Positions 18,554-28,600 of a stretch of 64,000 nucleotides of DNA are shown in pieces (the first letter of the stretch is position 1; every line of letters begins with the position of its first letter). Origin of the DNA: Pseudomaricurvus sp. HS19. GTDB taxonomy: Bacteria; Pseudomonadota; Gammaproteobacteria; Pseudomonadales; Cellvibrionaceae. Made by a program: the position numbers and the translations under genes. Location: the NCBI RefSeq assembly GCF_009857815.1, contig NZ_WVVW01000012.1:1-64000 (forward strand), given 5' to 3'. The notes under the pieces were generated by a model. It was given only the letters and a program-made list of their open reading frames with translations, was not told where the DNA came from and ran no database searches.

Positions 18554-19339
18554 CTATTTGGTGACCTCGGCCTCGTTGCTTTCTTCTGTGTCGCCGTCAA
18601 ACTGACCCACTTTCAGCACCGCCAGTGTGGCGTTGTCCTGATAGGGACGATCCAGTTGGTCGACGTACTGAATCACCTGCTCCGCCAGAGCCTGGGCCTC
18701 GGCGTCAGCGCATTGCTGGCAAATCTGCAGCAGTTCGGTCTCGGAAACAGACTCGATGCCGTCTGAAGCCAGCAGGAACAGATCACCGGGGCGGGCCTCG
18801 ATGCTGTTCATGTCCAGCAGGGCCACTTCGTAGCCCATGACCGCTGAGGTCACCTGATTGCGCTCCGGATGGTTGGCCGCCTCCTCGGCAGTCATCTGGC
18901 CCTGCTGCACCAGTGCCTGGATCTGCGCCTTGCGGGAGTGGTCTTCGTTGATGCGCATGATCTCTCCGTTGCGCACCAGCCAGAGAGGGCTGTCCCCCAC
19001 ACTGACCCACTCGAGGCGGTCGCCGGTGTAGAGTGTGGCCAGCAGGGTGCCGCCCATGCCGTCGCACTCCGGGTACTGGCCGATGTAGGCGTTGAGATGA
19101 CGGTTGGCATGGTCTACCCCGGTGTAGAGGCGCGCCGCCAGGTCGTCGTTATCACTGTTGCGAAAGCTGTCGAGAAACGCGGCGAGGATTTCGCGGCTGG
19201 CAATCTCGCCGTGCACCGCGCCACCCATGCCATCCGACAGCACACTCAGGGTCAGGCCGCTGCTGTAGATCAGGTTATTGACGGCGTCTTCCTGATAACC
19301 GCGCTTGCCCTGGGTTTGGGCTACTCCGATATCCAGCAT
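18554..19339 (-). CDS. PP2C-type Ser/Thr phosphatase, soluble
   Basis: A compact 261-residue PP2C phosphatase without membrane segment, of the PppA/Stp1 type. Metal-binding motifs are present: QED near 18, LSDGMGG with D36, VGDSPLWL, ASDGIES and DNATL. It should reverse phosphorylation by the kinases of the island in the cytoplasm. The start is 3 bp downstream of the stop of the FHA gene, so the two are almost certainly co-translated. In type VI secretion loci PpkA, PppA and FHA proteins occur together in the same way, but no secretion gene is present here. Confidence 0.94.
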   Translation of the reverse strand: MLDIGVAQTQGKRGYQEDAVNNLIYSSGLTLSVLSDGMGGAVHGEIASREILAAFLDSFRNSDNDDLAARLYTGVDHANRHLNAYIGQYPECDGMGGTLLATLYTGDRLEWVSVGDSPLWLVRNGEIMRINEDHSRKAQIQALVQQGQMTAEEAANHPERNQVTSAVMGYEVALLDMNSIEARPGDLFLLASDGIESVSETELLQICQQCADAEAQALAEQVIQYVDQLDRPYQDNATLAVLKVGQFDGDTEESNEAEVTK

Positions 19340-19341
19340 GG

Positions 19342-20106
19342 TTACTCCCAGCAGAAGCTCTTGTCACAGAAGGCGACAAAACGCAGGGTGGTCTTGCCCA
19401 CTTTCAGGGTGTCGCCGGAATTCAGAAGCATCTGGCTACCCACTACCTGGCCGTTGAGACGGTTGAGGCTGGAACCGTTGCCCGGACTGATAAAGAACTC
19501 CCGCTCTTCATCGTCAAAAATGATGCGTAACTGCTCCTTGCTGGTGATGGTGTCATCACCAAAGTTGAGGCAAATACGCTGCTCTGGTGAGCGGGACACA
19601 ATACTTTGGCCCGGACCTACCACCAGTGAGCTCCCCTTGCCGGGGCCATCAATAATGACCAGCCAGCCACACACCAGCTCTGCGGTGTTGCCTGCTGATT
19701 GCATGCGGCTGCCCATGGCGATCTGGGTGCGGGGCTCTCCCGGCAAGGGGGCTGGAGCAGGGGGCGGATTACCCTGCACATGGTCGAACAAGCCACTCTT
19801 CCTTGCCGGTCTGGTCTCGGGTTCCTCGCCGCCCGAGATGTTTTTAGGGCGTACATCCGCAGTAGCCTTCCTGGGGGCGGTCTTGTGATTGGTGCCGTCG
19901 TCGACATGGGCAAACAGCCCGGCACCGCCGCTGCGATTGGGCGGCTGTGTATCCGGCTCCTGGGAAGCCTGCTTGTTACGAGGTGGCGGGATGGTGGCCT
20001 CCTCATTGCGCGGGCGCGGTGGCTGGGTGCCAACATCATCCTTGTTGTAGCTGCTTTTGACTTCTTGCGGTTTGCCGTCGGGGCCTAAACGATAAGCCAT
20101 GTTCAA
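19342..20106 (-). CDS. FHA-domain protein with long disordered N terminus
   Basis: The 254 residues consist of a Pro/Asn/Arg-rich, Thr-containing N-terminal half (1-140, with two similar blocks GLFAHVDDG and GLFDHVQGN) and a C-terminal FHA fold (about 145-245). The FHA part shows SRSPEQ, TITSKEQL and a GNGSSLNRLNG turn. The usual Ser-x-x-His element is replaced (TSKEQ), so phosphothreonine binding may be weakened. The low-complexity half holds several Thr and Ser residues and may be a kinase substrate, as FHA partners of bacterial kinases often are. The gene lies 20 bp after the MotA/TolQ-like gene. Confidence 0.85.
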   Translation of the reverse strand: MNMAYRLGPDGKPQEVKSSYNKDDVGTQPPRPRNEEATIPPPRNKQASQEPDTQPPNRSGGAGLFAHVDDGTNHKTAPRKATADVRPKNISGGEEPETRPARKSGLFDHVQGNPPPAPAPLPGEPRTQIAMGSRMQSAGNTAELVCGWLVIIDGPGKGSSLVVGPGQSIVSRSPEQRICLNFGDDTITSKEQLRIIFDDEEREFFISPGNGSSLNRLNGQVVGSQMLLNSGDTLKVGKTTLRFVAFCDKSFCWE

Positions 20107-20126
20107 TTCCTCACAGGTTGTGCAGA

Positions 20127-20936
20127 TCAGGGTTCTTCAATCAGTCGGTTGACCAGCCGGTCGAGACAGTACTGGCCCACCATGTTCAGGGTGGCTTCTT
20201 CCCGGCCCTGGGCCAGGTGCATCATAAATACCAGAATCGCCGACAGGATCAGCGACAGCAGGGTGGTGTTAAAGGCGACCCCCAGCTTGGTGGTCAGCAC
20301 CGCAACCCACTCCTTGATGGCGGCGCTATTGGTGAGATCCGGCATGTCGCCAGCGGCAGAGAGCGCCAGCGCAATACCGACCACGGTGCCGATAAAGCCC
20401 AGGGTCGGGATCAGCCACACCATGTAGCGGATCATGTTGTACTTCAGGTCCACCTCATGCTGCATCAGCTCCAGCGACGAATTCATCAGGCTGTTGGCCT
20501 GGTCGGTACTGTTGGTGAGCTGGAATTGCAATGACACACGACCCACCAGCCGCTGCAGGAAGAAGTGACGGCTGCTTTTGTCGGCCGTCAGCGTCTGGTA
20601 GATCTTGCCCACTTCCTTGGTGCGATAGAGCATGCCGTCGTCGTCGCTTAGCAGGCCGCGGCGCAGCTGCTGCTTCTCTTCGGTGGCGCGGTGCCAGCGA
20701 CACCAGAGCTCGCCGGCGCAGACAAAGAAGAAGACCCACATGGCGTTCTGGATGGTGAACGGGTAGATGGGCGAGCTGCGATCATAGAGCACATCGCTCA
20801 GGCGCAACTCGGTACTGGTGGCCTCCTGGGGGGAGGTGACAAACGAGGCAATCACCACCCATAAGAAGCCGATAAATGCCGCCCCCAGGGCTACCAGCAA
20901 GCGAAAATAGAGATCTTCTTGATCCTTGTTGTTCAT
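20127..20936 (-). CDS. MotA/TolQ/ExbB-like proton-channel family protein
   Basis: The 269-residue inner-membrane protein has four predicted transmembrane helices (about 14-32, 58-78, 172-194, 220-240). A large cytoplasmic loop lies between the second and third, as in MotA. The family signature WLIPTLGFIGTVVGIALAL (174-192) and LGVAFNTTLLSLILSAILVF (218-237) match the MotA/TolQ/ExbB pore region. Such proteins form pentamers around a dimer of an ExbD/MotB-like partner and turn proton flow into motion or force. No ordinary ExbD/TolR gene is nearby; the vWA protein at 16105-16926 has the only suitable N-terminal helix. It lies inside the kinase/FHA operon, which is unusual. Confidence 0.88.
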   Translation of the reverse strand: MNNKDQEDLYFRLLVALGAAFIGFLWVVIASFVTSPQEATSTELRLSDVLYDRSSPIYPFTIQNAMWVFFFVCAGELWCRWHRATEEKQQLRRGLLSDDDGMLYRTKEVGKIYQTLTADKSSRHFFLQRLVGRVSLQFQLTNSTDQANSLMNSSLELMQHEVDLKYNMIRYMVWLIPTLGFIGTVVGIALALSAAGDMPDLTNSAAIKEWVAVLTTKLGVAFNTTLLSLILSAILVFMMHLAQGREEATLNMVGQYCLDRLVNRLIEEP

Positions 20937-20996
20937 ACCTTTATCTCATACCTGTAACGGTTGGTTGTTCTTTGCCTGCCATCGCTCCGTCGTCGA

Positions 20997-21287
20997 TTAA
21001 ACCCGTTGGTTACGCCGCTGCACCTGATAGGCGATAAGCAGCTCCATGACCCGCAATTTGGCATTGCCGATCATGATGTAACTGTTGACGGACAGATCGA
21101 TGCTTTGGAACGGCAGCCAGGCCTGTTGCTGCTCATGCCAGTAAAAAGACCCGTAACTGCTGTTCTGGTCCTGCAGCGTAATGGCCTGCGAGCTGTATGC
21201 CTCAACCTGCAGGTGCACGCGGGAGACGCTGTCGTCATTGACGATAACGTCACACTGTTGCGCACTGCGGCCGACGTAAAACTTCAC
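20997..21287 (-). CDS. Minimal FHA-domain protein
   Basis: A 96-residue protein that is nearly only an FHA domain. MKFYVGRSAQQCDVIV gives the conserved Gly-Arg, DSVSRVHLQV gives the Ser-Arg-x-His, and DQNSSYGSFYW gives the turn where most family members have Asn-Gly. It would be a free phosphothreonine-binding adaptor in the cytoplasm. The start is GTG with GGGAGA upstream. It lies 19 bp after the tandem kinase gene and is followed by the MotA-like gene. Its target is probably one of the island's kinases or their substrates. Confidence 0.85.
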   Translation of the reverse strand: MKFYVGRSAQQCDVIVNDDSVSRVHLQVEAYSSQAITLQDQNSSYGSFYWHEQQQAWLPFQSIDLSVNSYIMIGNAKLRVMELLIAYQVQRRNQRV

Positions 21288-21306
21288 TGCTCATCGTCTC
21301 CCGGGT

Positions 21307-23658
21307 TTAGCCTGCCGCTTCCAGCAGCGCGATAAACAGGAACACAGCAAGGGCTGCGGTGCTGAGCCCCAGGTAGACCTTGACCAGGGTCTTGAGGCCG
21401 GATTTCAGGCGCGCGGCGCCGCTTGTCTCTGCGGCCGCGGGTGTTGGTGCCGGCTTGGCTTCTGGTTTGGGCGCCGATTGCGGCCGCATTTGATGGCGGG
21501 TGGGCTCCGGGGTGGCCGTCTCCCGTGCAATCTCCCGGGCTGCCGAACCTGCCGGCTTGTGTTGTTCTTCCGCTGCATAGAGGCCGCCCAGCAACTTGCC
21601 CGAATAGTCGTTCTTGCCCGGTACCACACTCTTCGGACCTGCGGCTTTTTGCAGGTGGCGCCGGCACTCCTGCATGGCATCGGCAATATCCAGGCGCATT
21701 CCGCGACGGTTGGCGATGCCGTCATAAGGTGATTTTGGTGTGCCGGCCTTGATCAATACCGGCTCACTGGCCGGCGTAAGGTACAGGGCTTGCTCAACCA
21801 CGGTGGCGAGTTCTGCCCAGCTGCCAATGCGCTTGCCTGCGTCCAGCTCCCAGCAGGCGGCGATTAATTTAGCCAGAACCTCACTGTAACCGGGGCGCAG
21901 CTGCCGGAGGACGCTGTCGGCGGGAATGTTGTCCCGCTGGCGGGCACTGAAGTTGGGGGCTTCGAAACCACAGGCCAGACGGTAGAGAATGGCGCCCATG
22001 GAGTAGATACCGCCGCGCTCAAACTCGAGGTTGCGTGTCTGCTGGTCGGTATCGGTGCCGGACTCGGGAAAATCGTAAGCGGTAAAGCCGGAACGGCTGC
22101 GGCCGGGCTCCTCCAGCCATCCGGGCTGACGCAGCTGGCCAAAGTGCAGCCAGCGATCCGGCATCAGCATCAGCTCCGGGTGGATACTGTTGTTGACCCG
22201 TGGCCCGCTCTGGCAAGGCAACTTGTCGAGAAAGCCCTTCACCATTTTCAGCAGGGCGTGCTCGCTGTAGCGAAAGCCTTCGGCTTCCAGATACTCCATG
22301 TGCTCCAGCAGTGTCTCTTCGCCGCCAATGGCTGCGGTAAAGGTCATACTGCCCGGATCAAACTGCCCAATTTCAACCTGATGCTGCTCAATGTCATGGG
22401 CGTATTCATCCCAATAATATTCGGTCTCTTCTTCGACGAATTCCCGCAGGGCCTCATCCTTCAGTGCCGGGTACCACTGCAGCAGCAGTTGCGGCGCTTG
22501 CATGGCGTTGGCTGCGGGACGGGCAAAATAGAGACGCCAGCCGGAACGCTGCTCTCCGGAATCGTTTTTGGAGATGGGCTTCAGGTAGTAAGTGTCGCCG
22601 TGGTGTTGGATCTCTGCGCCGTAGGGAAATTGTAATGGTTTGAGGGGCGCGACTTTCTGGCTGCTCTTCCTGGCCCTGGGGGATTTTTTGGCGGCGCTGG
22701 TCTTGTTGCTTGAAGGCTTTTCCGCTGCCGCACTATCCCCGGTCTGTTGTTGCAGGGCGACCAGTCGCTGCAGTACTTCTTCCATGGTTTGTGGCCGGTC
22801 TGTGGCCTTCAGGGCCAGACACTGGTCGATCAGTTGCAGCAGGGTGTTGCTGTAGTGTCCTTGCGCCCGGGCAGAGGCGGGTTGCAGCGGGTCTTCCTTG
22901 CCAAATGACACTTCCATCAGGCGCTTCTGGGCATCGGGACCGGTGGTGCCACAAGCCATGCGGTACATCAGGCCACCAAAAGCGTGGATGTCCAGCGTCG
23001 GCAGGGGTTTAGCCTGGGTGTCCATCTGTTCAATGGGGGCGTAAAACGGCGTGAAGGGGGCGTGGGTCTGGGTAACACTGAGGTAGTTCTGGCGGGCGGC
23101 GCCGAAGTCGATAATCACCGGACTCTCATCACTGCGACGCATAAAGATGTTATCGGGTTTGATGTCCCGGTGCAGGACGTCCCGCGAGTGCACGTAGGCC
23201 AGACCTCCGGCCAGCGGTACCAGGATCGCCAGCAGTTGCTGCTCGCTGTAACGGGTGCCCCGGGACTCGTGGATTTCGATCAGCTGGTTCAGCGGCAGGC
23301 CGTCCTCGAAGTCCATGATCAGGTAGGAGGTGTTATTGCCGTCAAACAGATCCTGGCAGTGGACGACGTTGTTGTGCTGCAACGCCGCCAGTGTGCGCCC
23401 CTCATTCCTGAAGCGTTGCAGGTTGTCACTGTAGAGGGGCTGGTCGGAGCTGGTGTGCGGCACCACGGTGCTGCCCTGGCGGCCGGCCATCTCCCGCGGC
23501 AGGAACTCCTTGATCGCCACCACCCGGTCGTCGAGGAATTCGTGCCGGGCCTTGTAGACAATGCCAAAGCCGCCCATGCCGAGGACAGACTCGATCCTGT
23601 AGTGGCTGATATTGCTGCCAATGGGCAGGGCCAGATTGTTCTCTTCTCTATCGGTCAT
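21307..23658 (-). CDS. Ser/Thr kinase fused to a degenerate second kinase domain, C-terminal anchor
   Basis: The chosen ATG gives 783 residues and matches the start of the paralogue downstream of 25498. The first domain (about 20-300) is an intact Hanks kinase: GMGGFG at 27-32, Lys50, HRDIKPDN with D165, DFG at 184-186. After a Lys/Ser-rich linker a second region (about 371-625) keeps kinase-like landmarks (GWRLYF, HPELMLM, GFTAYDFPE, GGIYSMGAILYRLACG). It lacks HRD, DFG and the glycine loop, so it is a pseudokinase. A Pro/Ala-rich stretch and a C-terminal transmembrane helix (about 758-779) follow; there is almost no periplasmic part. An upstream in-frame ATG at 23781 would add 41 residues not found in paralogues. 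Confidence 0.9.
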   Translation of the reverse strand: MTDREENNLALPIGSNISHYRIESVLGMGGFGIVYKARHEFLDDRVVAIKEFLPREMAGRQGSTVVPHTSSDQPLYSDNLQRFRNEGRTLAALQHNNVVHCQDLFDGNNTSYLIMDFEDGLPLNQLIEIHESRGTRYSEQQLLAILVPLAGGLAYVHSRDVLHRDIKPDNIFMRRSDESPVIIDFGAARQNYLSVTQTHAPFTPFYAPIEQMDTQAKPLPTLDIHAFGGLMYRMACGTTGPDAQKRLMEVSFGKEDPLQPASARAQGHYSNTLLQLIDQCLALKATDRPQTMEEVLQRLVALQQQTGDSAAAEKPSSNKTSAAKKSPRARKSSQKVAPLKPLQFPYGAEIQHHGDTYYLKPISKNDSGEQRSGWRLYFARPAANAMQAPQLLLQWYPALKDEALREFVEEETEYYWDEYAHDIEQHQVEIGQFDPGSMTFTAAIGGEETLLEHMEYLEAEGFRYSEHALLKMVKGFLDKLPCQSGPRVNNSIHPELMLMPDRWLHFGQLRQPGWLEEPGRSRSGFTAYDFPESGTDTDQQTRNLEFERGGIYSMGAILYRLACGFEAPNFSARQRDNIPADSVLRQLRPGYSEVLAKLIAACWELDAGKRIGSWAELATVVEQALYLTPASEPVLIKAGTPKSPYDGIANRRGMRLDIADAMQECRRHLQKAAGPKSVVPGKNDYSGKLLGGLYAAEEQHKPAGSAAREIARETATPEPTRHQMRPQSAPKPEAKPAPTPAAAETSGAARLKSGLKTLVKVYLGLSTAALAVFLFIALLEAAG

Positions 23659-23821
23659 GGTGTGTCTTGCGTGTCCGTGTCCTGCGAATGTCCATGTTCT
23701 GACTGGTTCATACCCTGCCCCGTTAAGAGCGCCGGCTGACATTTGGTACCGGTTGTCAGTCCGGAACAGTGTGTTTTCCACTCAGCTGTCACTGTCCCGG
23801 GACAGTATCCTGTTCAGGGTT

Positions 23822-25498
23822 TTACTGAATCTTCTGCTCTTCTTCTGCCAATATTTCGTCGATAGTGACGTCCAATTCCAGCTTGAATAACTCTTCGAGG
23901 TTAACTTGCTTGCCATACCACCAGTACTGCCTTTCCGTGCGTCCGTTGGCCGCAATGAAATCACCTTCGCCGTGGCGCTTATTCCCTTGCCACTCTCCGC
24001 TATAGGAGCTGCCATCCTTCCAGAAGTACTTGCCTTTGCCGTGTCGTTCGCTGTTTTGCCAAAGGCCGCTGTATTTGCCGTTGGTATATTTCCAGGTGCC
24101 ATAGCCGTTGGTGCAATTGCCGTCGCAGCCAAGATCCGGCGGCATGTACACATCGAGCTCGTACTTCGTTCGGAAATCGTCAATGGTGATAGTCTTCAGA
24201 CGATCCTTGTACCCATCGGCTGATAGCTTGAGTTGGTAAGTTCCGGGAGGCAGCTCAATGCCCTGATAAAAATCGGTGCCGTAATTGAGGAGCTGGATCC
24301 GGGCAACCGCCTGCTCAGGCTGAGTCGTCACATAAAGGGGAATGGTTTTGACTGCCGCTGGTGGCGTCGGCGGTGCAGTGATCTGTGGTGGGGCTGGTTG
24401 CGGGCTATTGGACACCTTGAGCCATACAGTGAGTGGTGCCGCCACAAAAATTCCGAAGATGACCAGCGTGGCCAGTTTGCGAATAGTGCTTTTGGAGCCG
24501 GCCGATGATGGAGCTGTAGCTTCCGAGCCTTGCGGCACGGAATTGGTTTGCTGTGAATCCGGCGCTGAATATTGTTCGGCTTTATTCGCTGCGAGCTGTT
24601 CCAGCTTCTCCCGCACCTCGGTCATGGTTTGTGGACGCTGCCCGGCTTTCAGCGCCAGGCACTGGTCGATCATGGCCAGGAAGTCGTCACTGTAAACACC
24701 GGCCATGCGTACCTGTGCTGGCTCCAGTGGATCCTTCTGGCCGAAGGAGAAGTCCATCAGCCGCTTCTGGGCATCGGGTCCTGCGGCGCCGCACACCATG
24801 CGGTACATCAGGCCGCCAAAGGCGTGTATGTCCAGCGTGGGCAGGGGTTTGGCGTTGGCGTCCATCTGCTCAATGGGCGCGTAAAAGGGGGTGAAGGGCG
24901 ACTGGGTCCGGGTGGCGCTGAGGTAGTTTTGCCGGGCTGCACCAAAATCGATGATGACCGGACTTTCATCGGCACGGCGCAGGAAAATATTGTCCGGCTT
25001 GATATCCCGGTGCAGTACACCCTGTGCATGAACATATTCGAGCCCTTTGGCCACAGGGATCAGGATGGCCAGCAACTGCTGCTCGGTGTAGCGGGTGCCC
25101 TGGGCTTCGTGTTTCCTGATCAACTCATCCAGCGGGGCACCGTCTTCAAAGTGCATGATCAGGTAGGCGGTGTCGTTAGCGTCAAACAGGTCCTGGCAGT
25201 AGACCACATTGGGGTGGCTGAGGGCTGACAGTGTGCGGCCTTCGTTTCTGAAACGTTGCAGGCTGTTGTTGTAGAGATCCTGATCCGAAGTGCTGTGAGG
25301 CACTACGGTAGTGCCACGACGTCCCGCCAGATCCCGCGGCAGGAACTCCTTGATGGCCACTACCCGGTCGTAGAGAAACTGGTGCCTGGCCTTGTACACA
25401 ATGCCGAAGCCGCCCATGCCCAGTACCGACTCAATCCGGTACTGGCTGATGCTGCTGCCGATGGGCAGGGCCAGGTTGTGTGTTTCTCTATCGGTCAT
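23822..25498 (-). CDS. Ser/Thr kinase with periplasmic PEGA and MORN repeats
   Basis: The 558-residue protein has an N-terminal Hanks kinase (about 20-300) very close to the flanking paralogues: GMGGFG 27-32, Lys50, D165 in HRDIKPDN and DFG 184-186. A transmembrane helix lies at about 342-360. The periplasmic part has a PEGA-like domain (about 387-440, PGTYQLKLSADGYKDR), a Cys pair CDGNC and MORN repeats (about 465-520: YGTWKYTNGKYSGLW, GKGKYFWKDGSSYSGEW, GEGDF). The tail is acidic. Unlike its two neighbours it has no pseudokinase domain. It is probably a transmembrane receptor kinase that reads an envelope signal through the MORN part; ligand unknown. Confidence 0.92.
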   Translation of the reverse strand: MTDRETHNLALPIGSSISQYRIESVLGMGGFGIVYKARHQFLYDRVVAIKEFLPRDLAGRRGTTVVPHSTSDQDLYNNSLQRFRNEGRTLSALSHPNVVYCQDLFDANDTAYLIMHFEDGAPLDELIRKHEAQGTRYTEQQLLAILIPVAKGLEYVHAQGVLHRDIKPDNIFLRRADESPVIIDFGAARQNYLSATRTQSPFTPFYAPIEQMDANAKPLPTLDIHAFGGLMYRMVCGAAGPDAQKRLMDFSFGQKDPLEPAQVRMAGVYSDDFLAMIDQCLALKAGQRPQTMTEVREKLEQLAANKAEQYSAPDSQQTNSVPQGSEATAPSSAGSKSTIRKLATLVIFGIFVAAPLTVWLKVSNSPQPAPPQITAPPTPPAAVKTIPLYVTTQPEQAVARIQLLNYGTDFYQGIELPPGTYQLKLSADGYKDRLKTITIDDFRTKYELDVYMPPDLGCDGNCTNGYGTWKYTNGKYSGLWQNSERHGKGKYFWKDGSSYSGEWQGNKRHGEGDFIAANGRTERQYWWYGKQVNLEELFKLELDVTIDEILAEEEQKIQ

Positions 25499-25617
25499 AG
25501 TGTGTCTTGGTGGCCAGTCTGTCGTGGATTTCCGGAATCCATTGGTTCATATGGGTGTCCTTATGAGACGGACAACCCGTTGGTTTGGCGCGCTGCCGTT
25601 GGCCTGGGGGAATCGGG

Positions 25618-28600
25618 TTAGCGGTTGATCTGCTCGCCGTTCTGCCACTGTTGCTCAACCTTGCTGCCATTGGTACGGGTGTACACACCGGAACCGTGCC
25701 GTTTGCTCTGCTTCCAGCCTCCGGTGTAGGAACTGCCATCGCCCCAGGTGTAGATACCGCGGCCCTGCCTGTTGCCGTTGTCGAAGCCGCCGATGTAGGA
25801 ATCACCATTGGTCCATTGATAGAAACCTTGCCCGGTACGCACATCCGCTCGCCAGTCGCCGTCGTAGGACTGGCCGTTGTTCCAGTCGAACCGGCCCTCG
25901 CCGTGTCTTTTACCGTTCATCCACTGGCCGCGATAGACCCCGTCGGAGTATGTGCTGACGCCATTGCCGTTCCAGCAATCCCCGTCGCAGTTATCGAGCC
26001 CCGGTATTTTCTGCAGGACGATATTGGCTGTATAACCGCTGGTGTTGTCGAGGGTTACTGTCTGAAAGTGGTCGCGATAGCCGTCCGCGGTGACCTGCAG
26101 GTTGTAGTCGCCGGGTTCCAGCCGCATGCCCTGTTTAAATTTGGGCTTGATATTGAGGACGTAAACCCGGGCGTTGGCGGGTGTGGTCTTCACGTACAGG
26201 GGAGCATCGGTTGTGGCGCTTGCAGGCGCGGGGGCAGCTGTGACCTCGGGGGGGAAGCTCAATGACGAGCTGGACCCGCTGCGGTGATAGCTTTTGGATT
26301 CGTTGAGCCAGACGAAGAACGGGATCGCCATAAAGATCACCACAACCCCCAGAACCGCCAGTTTCTGCTGGCGTTTGCCGGTGCTGGCACTGCTGGCGGC
26401 AGCAGGGTCCGGATCAGGTTCGGCCGCAGGCTTGTTGTTTGTGGGGTTGGCGGATTGTTGCGACCGGGGCTGTTCTGCTCGCGAATGTGCGGCAGAGGAG
26501 GGTTGCGCGTGCTCCGCGGATGTTTCGGCAGTGCTCTTCTGGCGCGGCTGTTCCCGGCGGCTGCCGTCAGAACCACTGGCGGTGTTGTTGCTGCCCTGTT
26601 CGCCGATTTTATCCAGCAGCCAGCTGGAGTAGGGGTGATCCAGCCGCAGCGCTTCCCCGGCAATGTTGTCTGTGCCATGACGGCGACAGCGCTTATAGGC
26701 CTCCACCATGCCGAAGCTCATGCCCGGGCCATTGTGTACCCCGACAAAAGGAGAGCGGTTGGGGGTGGCCTTTACCAGTACCGGTTCACTGGTGCTCGCC
26801 TCTTTAGCCAGCGCCTTGACTCTGGACTCGAGGGTCATCAGGTTGTCCGGGCGATCTGCGGCATTGAGGGAGATACACTGGTCAATCAGTTGCCCCAGGG
26901 CGCTGCTGTAGCCGGCGCGTTTCAGTTGGCTGGCGGAGAAACGGATATTCTCCGGGCGTGCGCGGTCGACAAAATTTGGGGGCTCATAACCGCATACCAT
27001 GCGGAACATAATGGCGCCAAAGGCGTAGACATCACCGCGTTGCAGCTCCAGGTCGGCCAGGGCTTTGTGCTCCGGGTTGCTAAAGAACTGCTCGGTCTGG
27101 GGGAAGTCGTAGGGGGTAAAGCCGGCCTGTTGCCTGCCGGGTTCCCTGAACCAGCCTGGTTGGCGGACGTTGCCGAAGTACATCCAGCGGACGCTGTTGG
27201 CACCCTCCAGCAGGATCAGTTCCGGGTGTACCAGATGGCCCGGCTCAAAGGAGCGTATCCCCGGCGCGGCATCCAGGATGTTTTCCATCAGACGCAGTAA
27301 GCCGGCTTCACTGTAGCGATAGCCCTGTTGCTCAAGGTATTGCAGGTGCTCCTGCAGGCTTTCGCTGCAGGCGTCTTCAATCGAGATGCAATGGCTGAAG
27401 GTGTCATTGGGAAAGTTGCAGCACGGGGTGTATTCGAGCCGGTAATCTGTCCAGTCGTCGTCGTGCTCGCGGAACTGCCCTATAAAGGTGGCAGTATCGA
27501 CCTCGTTGGGGTTCGGGAACCACTGAAACAGCAGCTGTGGAAGCTCCTCCGTATCCTCCGGCTCGCCAAAGTAGAGGCGCCAGCCGGAGCGCCCGGGGAC
27601 CTGGTCGTCGCGCCCGATCAACTGCAGCCGGCAGTCGGCATAGGCGTTGTTCAGGGTGCCGTCCGCGAAGGGCACGGATGGCGTACGCTTTGGCTCGCTC
27701 GCTGAAGCTTGCGCGCCCTTGCCGGCACCGGCCCGGCGCTTTTTGCGCGGTGGTTCAGCGGATGCCAGTTGCTCCAGGCGTTCACGCACTTCCGTCATGG
27801 TTTGCGGGCGCTTCTCCGGCCGCAGGGCCAGGCACTGGTCGATCAACGCCAGGAACTGATCGCTGTAGTCACCGGCCATGCGCACCCTGGACCACTCCAG
27901 CGGGTCATCCTTGCCAAAGGTGATCTCCATCATGCGCTTCTGCGCGTCCGGCCCCACAGCCCCACAGACCATGCGGTACATCAGGCCGCCAAAGGCGTGT
28001 ATGTCCAGCGTTGGTCGCGGGCTGCGGTCGGTGTCCATCTGCTCCGCAGGGGCGTAAAACGGGGTAAAGGGGGCCTGGGTCTGGGTGACGCTGAGGTAGT
28101 TCTGGCGCGCGGCACCAAAGTCGATGATGACCGGGCTCTCGTCGGCACGGCGCAGGAAGATATTATCCGGTTTGATGTCCCGGTGGATGACCTCCCGGGA
28201 GTGGATAAACTCCAGTCCTTCGGCCAGAGGGATCAGGATGGCGAGCAGCTGTTCTTCGGTGTAGCGGGAGCCCTGGCTTTCATGGGCTTTGATCAGCACG
28301 TCCAGCGGCGCGCCATCTTCATAATCCATGAACAGGTAGGCGGTGCCGTTGGCCTTGAACAGGTCGATGCAGTGCACAACGTTGGGATGCTGGAGCTTGA
28401 CCAGGGTCTGGCCTTCTTTAACAAAGCGCTCCAGGTTGTCGTCATAGAGTGTCTGGTCCGAAGTGGTGTGGGGTACCACGGTGCTGCCGTGGCGCCCGGC
28501 CATATCCCGGGGCAGGAACTCCTTGATGGCCACCAGCCTGTCTTCGAAGAGGGTGTGACGCGCCTTGTAGACGATGCCAAAGCCGCCCATCCCCAGCACC

